Assembly (NCBI GenBank): GCA_009760855.2
Contig: WPIO01000026.1
Coordinates: 1,201,001 to 1,265,000, forward strand
Reading direction: 5' to 3'
DNA: 64,000 bases
Source of the DNA: Cristatella mucedo
Taxonomy: Eukaryota; Bryozoa; Phylactolaemata; Cristatellidae
In this document: positions 56,891 through 64,000 of the stretch, piece by piece
Layout: every line of letters starts with the position of its first letter
How positions within the stretch are numbered: the first letter of the stretch is position 1
The notes under the pieces: model-generated
What the model saw: only the letters and a program-made list of their open reading frames with translations
What the model was told of the DNA's origin: nothing
Database searches by the model: none
Made by a program: the position numbers and the translations under genes

Positions 56891-59186
56891 AATATCCAGC
56901 TAGTTATTCGTTTGAGTTTAATTTTTCACAATTCACGTCCTTTTTACGTTAAATTTGGATGCATAAATATTGCATGCGCTAGAAAATGCTGTTGGGAAAA
57001 GCTCTACTAGGTATTGACTTTTTAGAAAGCGAGTGTGTTGGCTGCTTTTCAATATTGAAAAAAAATTTGATTGGACCCCATATGGCTGCATTAGTGAAGC
57101 GCTCCAAGCCTTGAAGCTTAGTATAGTCCAAGTCTCACTAGCTCAGCCTTGAGTTTTAATGTCCAAGTGAAGCAAGAGCCTCTAGGACTTTCATTTTGAA
57201 GCCATCCTATTCAGTATATTAAAAGAGATGTTTTGATCGTGGCTTGAGGATCTTCATGACCGTCGAGTAATCAAGGCCTTGGAGAACTCAGTAGACACTT
57301 AATATTAATTGAATGAAAAAAGTATTGTATAACAAAGAGCATAAAGGCTAATCAATGTCACAGACTACCCACTTGAAATTATTAGATAAGCCTTGAGCAC
57401 GCTCAACCAATAAGCATGCATTATTCACTTAAGCGTGGCAGATCGCGCCGTAACCGACACGCCCGAATCTAGTTGGCCTTCATTCGTAGCTAAAGCAGCC
57501 GCACCAAAATCTAACATTCCGATAGGTATGCAAGATATCTATAATCATTATATTTGCCTAGTGCGGCTAGGCACGCTGCTTAAGCTATTCCTTTTTGATT
57601 TTCTTTTTATTTTAGACTTTGCGACATTTTAAATATTTAATTTAAAGCTCTGATACTATGACGGTTTGATACTCTCTGATTGTACCGCTACTAAAAATGT
57701 GCACATCTCTCAAAGCAGCCGAACTATTCGAATTGAGCTTGGTGCCGAGTCGGTTCCAGCGAGAAATGCCCAAGTTACCGAACCGCTGACGATCCAGCGT
57801 AAATAACTCACAATTTGCAGTTCACTACTTGCATTTCTTCTATCGCAAGAGTGATACTGTGCAGATTTATTCCCCTTAACTCGATGTTGGCGTGTAAGCG
57901 GCTAGCGGTTCCGGTACGGTGCGCATGTCTGGCGCGACGCCATTCGTTGCACGTTTGCGCCTTGCAAATGCGCAGCTGATCGATTGAAACATCTTGCTTG
58001 AACCATTGCACGAGCACTGTACAATTTGACCTTGAACTGGAAATAGGTAATCCTAGAAAGCCTTATTAATAAGACTAAAAAGTGTGATTCAATAGTAGTT
58101 CTTTCCAGCGGACAATTGCAAGCTATTACTTGCCAATCCTTTATTGGGCGTCGGTCCAATTCTGCTGTGCGTGTCAATATTCCTTGCACTCTATTAAAAA
58201 AATTCATTGACTTGCGAGCAAACTAGAGACCCTCTTTGGCTCGAATCTTGGTTAATAATTCATTGGTTATTTTGAAGTAAATAAATTAATGTGCCTAGTA
58301 TCCAGGTGGAGAAACAAATCCAGGATAAAATGTTCGGTGGTTAGAACAGTATACGATTCCTCTCTTCGCAACCCGGAAGTTCTTGCAAGAGGCGATGCTT
58401 CACAGTTTTGACTTCGATGGCGAGACAGGAAACGATACATGTTGGGCCTTTCGTATTTGGATCATGATGGCCAACTCACGTACATCACGACGTCGCTCGC
58501 TTGTTGATTTAATTAAAGGGAAGAAAACAGACCAAGTGGGATCAAGGCCTCGATAGGTTATCTTATCATTCATCTGGCTAAAATTTAAAACCCACACGAT
58601 CTATTTGTCGTTGCTGAAGCTTTGAAACCGGTGATAGGCAAATGCTTACTCGCGTGCAGTTAGGCTTGTTTGTTCAATCTGCGAAGCATCCTTGGGAAGA
58701 TGCAGATGTCAGAGTAGTTCCTTAAGGCCTCAAGCTGACCTTGAGGAATAGTGCTAGGTTTGGGTCTGGATACCAGCAAAAACGACCTTCCGAAACGATA
58801 AGCTAGCTAGCTTGCGGATTTTTCTTTTACTGTGAGTCTAACATTTTTAATTATTTCGTAACAGGCCTATGATTTAATTGAGTCTTCCACAGCTAAAATA
58901 GATAAATAAATAAAATAGATAAATAAAACACAACAAAAAAATCTTGAAAATACATTAATATTAACGAAAATTTGGCCAAAGCTATACGACTAATTTTATC
59001 ATTTAGTGCATAGGCTCATAAAAATAATAATAATTTCACAGAGACTTAGTTGAAGCACAATACGAGAACTAAGTCTATCTCGTTATGTGGACTATGGTGC
59101 AACGGAAGCATGTCAACTATAGAGGGGTTATAAGCAGTGACAGTTTACATGAAATAACGAAATACTTGGGCCCAGGCTTACTTTGC
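56891..59186. other. No recognisable gene
   Basis: Only short frames. The stretch near 59,030-59,085 (AGACTTAGTTGAAGCACAA) may be the worn inverted tail of the old LINE to the right. Confidence 0.45.
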
Positions 59187-61420
59187 CCATTCTCCAGGAA
59201 CAAATTAGAGTGAACTCTTCCAGATGGATAAATAAATTGAAGCTAATAGCTAAAGCCCATGTAATAGATTTAAGGATTTATGGGCCCAGAGAATGCTGTG
59301 GGGGGTAATACACTCAAGCTCCTTTATAAATGTTGTCAATTCATGGAGTGTAGTGAAGTTAGTCTTTAGTGATCTCTGTGCTTTAAATTCAAACGAACTA
59401 CATTGCTGTATTTCAAGATTTTAAGCTTTGCTGGAGGCATAGCTAAACAACTTGAGTGATAAGAGCGGGTGGTAGGATGACTACCCTGAGCTAGAAGTAT
59501 CTGATAGGTATGCCGGTATTAGATATAGAAGGGGCTGAAAACTGAGGGAAAAAGCCTTTAAATCAAAACGGTTTTTGATTGAAACCCAGTGGAAGGTGAG
59601 GAGACGTGATGTAACGCCGCCGTTTGTACTCTCACGACAGACGAGCATAGCTGTAGAGTTGTGCAGTAAATGTAAGGGCCCTAACGCATGATCCTGAAGA
59701 CTGGCGGATAGTGAGTGACAAAATTATCTATGGCATCTCTGTCTAAGCAGGCGCACGTTTTTACCAATGCCTTATAGCTGAAAATAGGCATACTTGAATG
59801 TGGAGCTCGCTGATGTGGTCGTCTTTTGAAAGGTCACTGTCGAACAGGACACCCAGATTTTGAGCAGACGGTACAGGAGACATGCTGTCCGAGTCGACTT
59901 TGAGGGATAGATTCCTGTGAACCCCAAGCTTTGCCATTATTTATTACGTTGAAATTTATAGTCGTTCAATTTGAGACAGTTGTTGCCATTTAAGTGCGAA
60001 TGTCAAGAATGCATGCAGGAAGGGATTTGAGAGAGTTTGACATGATGGACGACAGGCAGGAATACAAGGCAAGGATAAAGCTGCGTGTCGTCTGCATAAA
60101 AATAAAAGCCTAGATCTTGCTTGGTGATTACATTGATAAGAATGAGAGAATAAGTTCTGAAACGGAGAGGACCACGTACATATCCCTGGAGTATATACTA
60201 GAAGGGCTTCTTGGATGATAGTTGTCTGCTGACATCAATACTCTAGAGTCTCGAAATAAGATGGTACCTAAGCTTTTGCAGCGCAGCGAAAGTGACGCCC
60301 GTGCGAGATAACAGACGCTCGAGAAGCGCTTGGTGATCAATTGTGCCAAACACTGCCTAATGATTCGGTAAACAAGCAAAGCGACTTTCCCTAGTACCAC
60401 ATTCCTGAGAAGGCCGTTTTACACTCTCAGAAATGCTGGCTTTAACGAGCTATTAAGTCTAAAGCATGACCGGAACTTCCTTACTAGGTTGAAGTTTTAA
60501 AACAAGAGTCTAAGTGGTCAGCCACGACTCACTTTGTCATTAAAATGGACGCCAATGGGCAGACTGGGTGGAAGTAACTCAAGCTCGCCAGGTGTAGTGC
60601 TGGATTCCTAACGAGTGGCCAAACAGAAACCTTTTGAAAGGTGCAGGTACAAAACCTAAAGCTATGAAAATGTCCATCATGTTTTTATGCATCGTAGTAG
60701 CACGTATATGCGTTGCAGTGATAGGACAATGTGCAGGCAGATGATCTAGAGTATCTCCATAGACTGGGAGTTTAACTTCAAGACAAGGTAACCTGGGGCA
60801 GGCTTGAATGCTGACATTGAGGTACTGCAAAGAGTTAAAGAAGAGGAATCCTGTTGAGACATTACTTAGGGACTGGATGTCAGTAAGGATTTTTTGTCTT
60901 AGGGGTTGATTCTCTGATCTTGTCTACTCTAGTGACAAAGAAGCTAGAGATGCAATCTGCAATATAGCCACAATGATCACTATGCAAGGTGCTAGCTAGG
61001 GAGTGATCAAGGAAATGGTTGATGGTGGTCGACATCAGCCTTTTTAGATTGCGATTCGATACTTTTTTATAGAAGCTAAACTTGGCTTTGCTACGGATAA
61101 ATGGTTATGATTTACAGTAGTCCTGATACGTCAGGCGATGGACAGTCAGTATTGGTCATTGTGTGCCTCCCCAAGCATACGCTTAGGAGTTCTAACACGT
61201 TTGATGTCTCTATTAAACCGTACGCTATCTGGGAGATGGCGCACGGTGTGCTTATTCAGAGGAGCAAACTCTTGTAGCACTTTAGATAGTTACGTCTTAC
61301 AGTTTTTCAATAGTAGGTTCATTGCCCATTCTCCAGGAATAAACTAGAGGGAACCCAGATGGATAAATAAATTAAAACTATTATCTAAAGGCCAGGGAAT
61401 AGATTTCAGGATTTTAACAA
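59187..61420 (-). mobile_element. Old L2-like LINE, minus strand, flanked by direct repeats
   Basis: The minus strand encodes worn pieces of ORF2: about 61,040-61,340 the region between endonuclease and reverse transcriptase, 60,579-60,830 the endonuclease end (GDTLDHLPAHCPITATHI), about 60,270-60,360 the IDHQ.LLERLLSR reverse-transcriptase piece, and 59,700-59,930 the end of the domain. A direct repeat of about 100 bp (59,187-59,285 and 61,323-61,420, both with GCCCATTCTCCAGGAA and AGATGGATAAATAAATT) brackets it. Many frameshifts; dead. Confidence 0.65.
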
Positions 61421-61484
61421 AGGGCACACCAGCAGATTACGTATTTTTCAGAGAAATCGTGAACCAAAAAGAACAGTAGCATTG

Positions 61485-61920
61485 ATGCAGTATGGCCTAA
61501 GGCTAATTGGCTACGCAACAATTAATATCAGTAACCACTATAAATGTCTAGGTAGTGCGTTAGCGGCTAGTTCGACTGCATTCTTCTTATTTTGTTCTGT
61601 GTTCCTAAAAAATAGGAAAGTCACTAGCTACAGTGAGATGTGCTCTTTTGTTCTCAGCTGAAACAGTACGAAGTTCGTCATTCAGACCACGCACTTTAAT
61701 CAATGCAGTATGGTCTAAGGCTAATTGGCTACGCAACTATTAATATTAGTAACCACTATAAACGTCTAGGTAGTGCGTTAGCGGCTAGTTCGACTGCATT
61801 CTTCTTATTTTGTTCTGTGTTCCTAAAAAATAGGAAAGTCACTAGCTACAGAGAGATGTGCTCTTTCGTTCTCAGCTGAAACAGTACGACGTTCGTCATT
61901 CAGACCACGCATTTTAATCA
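61485..61920. repeat. 218-bp tandem duplication, two copies
   Basis: The word ATGCAGTATGG begins at 61,485 and again at 61,703. The two 218-bp units are nearly identical (for example GGCTAGTTCGACTGCATTC, GGAAAGTCACTAGCTACAG and GTTCGTCATTCAGACCACGC in both) with only a few substitutions, implying a recent event. No coding capacity. Confidence 0.95.
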
Positions 61921-63205
61921 AGAAACCTTGCTCTCGACTAGTAAACCTGATCACAAGATCCTGCTGCCCAATTCCGACTCGTATCCTTCATCCCGATTGC
62001 GTAAAAAAGAAACATATATCAGCCTCTTCCTTTTTCTATCCTTTGAAAGCCAGATTACGAGGTAGTCTACATGAGTACTCAAAGCGGCATAAACTCGCCA
62101 AACTTTTAGATTGAGAACTTCCAAGCGCTCAACATGTTTTCACCACATCTCATCCTGTCATACTTTTTTAAGCTGTCATTGCCTGCCAATTTTAGCTCCG
62201 TGACTTGACACAATCACGCAGGATACTTAAATCGCTGAATTTGATAAATTGAACACGGCATTTTTCGCATCGGATGTTGGCTCGTCATTAGATGTTGGCT
62301 ACATCGAACCACGTTAACCCATCTCGGTGCCTTGATTCACTTCCCATCCAACGCAGAATGTCGTCGAAGAAAGTGATTCACGGTTATTTGTGACGAAAAC
62401 GCTTCATGCCGAAGACGAGCCGCCTTCATAGCCTTCTCTACCCTTACTGCATAAAAACTGCCTCAAACAAATGTTGCTCACGTGAGAAAATGATAACCCT
62501 CCCCCGCTAGAAATTAACTCAAAGTGCGCTCCACCGAAGGCGTGGCACCGTTGGCCGGTTCCTTAGATTCAATTTATGCTCCATTCAAGATGGACAGCGG
62601 CTTGGCGGAGATGACGGCCTGCGTAAATTCTTGAACTCACCTATCCTAACGAGAAGAGACGGCTGGGCAGGTGCAAAGGAATGTAGGGCGAAGTTCTTCT
62701 AGACGCGCACGCTTGTTCGATTGAAACTTGGGAAACAATTCACCTTCGCTACCGAAATAGCAGCAAAGCTCTGTTTGGATCGCGCTCGTGCTGTAGCGTC
62801 ACTAGTGAGCTATTTTATAACGTCGGCGGTGCCGAGTCGATAGAGCTGCTCAATCATTTCTTATTCTTAAGCCGTTTATTTGCGGTTACTGGTGCACATG
62901 GTGTTGCTTGGGCATTTGTGTGCCCCCATTATGATGGTTGTTAAATGTTAAAACACGGTCATTAGCGTACACTGGCTTCGGATGGCTCGCTAGTTGCCTC
63001 TTGCGTTGGCGTTTCTTCTCGTAAAGACACTGCTGACGGTTTGTCACGCGTTGCCCGTTGTCAGTAGTTTTTATTGTGTGCCATCTGTCTTAAGAGGCGT
63101 ATGCGTGTGCGCTTACTTCCTAGATTGGGAATACTTCCTTTAGCAGTCGTCGTCAGTAAATAAGCCACAGTGTGCTTGCGTCATTCAGTAAGTAGGAATT
63201 GTATC
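61921..63205. other. No recognisable feature
   Basis: No supported frame, RNA gene or repeat. Confidence 0.5.
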
Positions 63206-63213
63206 TTCTCGAT

Positions 63214-63509
63214 CAGTGGCGAAGCCAGAGGAAGGCGTGGGGATTTGCTTACCCCTACAGCCGGGCAGCTATATGGGCTGCCCCTAGTCCTGTGCCAGCC
63301 GGCCGTCGCCAACGACAAAAGTACGTCTTAATCCGACTCGATAAGCAACCGCTGAGTTCGTGTCGAAAAAAAATGATGATTTTGCGCTCTAATTACTTAC
63401 AAACTGCTGCTATATTCACGCCTATAAGAATATTTTGTGGGTCTTACTACTACATAAAAATGGTGCAGGTCTTTCCTCCCTCGACGTGAAATTCCTGGCT
63501 CCTCCGCTG
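63214..63509. mobile_element. hAT-type MITE, 296 bp, with target-site duplication
   Basis: Ends are CAGTGGCGAAGCCAG (63,214-63,228) and CTGGCTCCTCCGCTG (63,495-63,509), inverted with two mismatches. It is flanked by an 8-bp direct repeat, TTCTCGAT at 63,206-63,213 and CTCTCGAT at 63,510-63,517 (seven of eight). CAGTGG-type ends with an 8-bp duplication are characteristic of hAT elements. No transposase is inside, so it depends on one supplied elsewhere. A 96-codon frame across it is incidental. Confidence 0.9.
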
Positions 63510-63903
63510 CTCTCGATCCAATCTTCGGATGGACGCGGTTGATCGTAAGCTGCATTTACCCGATTACGATCCGTGAAATCGCTCGAGGTCTTTGCAAAGT
63601 ACGCGCTAGAGCAGGAACGATTTCTGATAAATAACCTGCAATCAGCTTCAGAAAGGCTGCTTTCAAATTCCAAGTTTTGGGCGGCATGAACGCAAGCTGC
63701 AGTCATCCTAAGGTAGACGATTTCCTCAGGCTACCGCATGCACTTGAGATCAACGCCCAATGTATGTAAATCATTTTAGATGTGTGAGCAGCTAGTGCTA
63801 ATAAAAAACAAGTCACGATACACTAATTAAAGATTGTAATCGCCGAAAATGCGGCAGCCCACAGCCCGTAGCAATTGCGATAGAAATGCACGGTACGGCT
63901 CTC

Positions 63904-64000
63904 TTACGGCCTCTCGCAGAATGATTGGCCCGGCTTGAAGATCATAGCTCTCTTTCCTGTGATCGGCGGCAGGTTCGCCGCCGCCGAGTAGAAGTTGCAC
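63904..64000 (-). CDS. Secreted prokineticin-like peptide, gene 4 (5' part outside the window)
   Basis: Partial last exon on the minus strand. From the window edge it encodes CNFYSAAANLPPITGKRAMI and then FKPGQSFCERP and a TAA at 63,904. This aligns with the end of genes 1-3: the ninth cysteine, the aromatic pair, the KR in the loop, the K/R-PG-x-S motif and the tenth cysteine two residues before the terminal proline. The 26-residue C9-C10 loop is within the range of the others (24-29). Everything upstream lies beyond the right edge, so completeness cannot be judged. Confidence 0.75.
   Translation of the reverse strand, partial: CNFYSAAANLPPITGKRAMIFKPGQSFCERP

Noticed and set aside
63199-63489. 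96-codon frame
   Set aside because: Lies almost wholly inside a non-coding hAT MITE.

Overview
This is intron-rich, repeat-dense, AT-leaning invertebrate animal DNA. The sequence shows GT-AG introns with TATA-type promoters, old and younger copies of CR1/L2-type LINEs whose 3' ends finish in (ATT)n, two families of tRNA-derived SINEs, a Tigger/pogo-like DNA transposon, a hAT-type MITE and the wreck of a Polinton/Maverick-like element. No bacterial gene organisation is present. I cannot name the phylum.

Layout. 1-15.5 kb: LINE and SINE debris, a block duplicated at 33-35.7 kb, a second block (12.3-14.0 kb) duplicated at 37.1-38.3 kb, and a CT/AG-skewed stretch at 8.1-9.6 kb. 15.9-16.5 kb: a foldback element. 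About 16.6-26.55 kb: a very AT-rich, decayed Polinton-like element with a recognisable double-jelly-roll major capsid gene (22.1-23.6 kb) and a retroviral-type integrase (26.06-26.5 kb). A 2,280-bp Tigger-like transposon (19,049-21,328), an L2 tail and a SINE have landed in it. Its reading frames are interrupted mostly by TGA rather than TAA/TAG, often next to otherwise long open stretches. 26.56-29.2 kb: an old LINE. 29.3-31.6 kb: no recognised gene.

31.6 kb to the right edge: four minus-strand genes of one small secreted cysteine-rich family, interspersed with LINEs and SINEs. Three are complete and can be assembled by hand as three exons: a signal-peptide exon of 48 or 51 bp, a phase-0 intron, a 130-136-bp exon carrying C-x5-C-x4-C-C, a phase-1 intron, and a 173-188-bp exon carrying the remaining six cysteines and a K/R-PG-x-S-x-C tail. 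The ten-cysteine pattern resembles the prokineticin / MIT1 / astakine (colipase-like) fold. The fourth is cut by the right edge of the window. All point the same way, each complete copy has a TATA-like box upstream, and they look like an expanding tandem family. They are the only host protein-coding genes I can support well.

The LINEs appear to supply the mobilisation machinery for the SINEs: the end of SINE family A resembles the LINE 3' end. Everything else is transposon remnant, duplicated non-coding DNA or sequence in which I see nothing definite.
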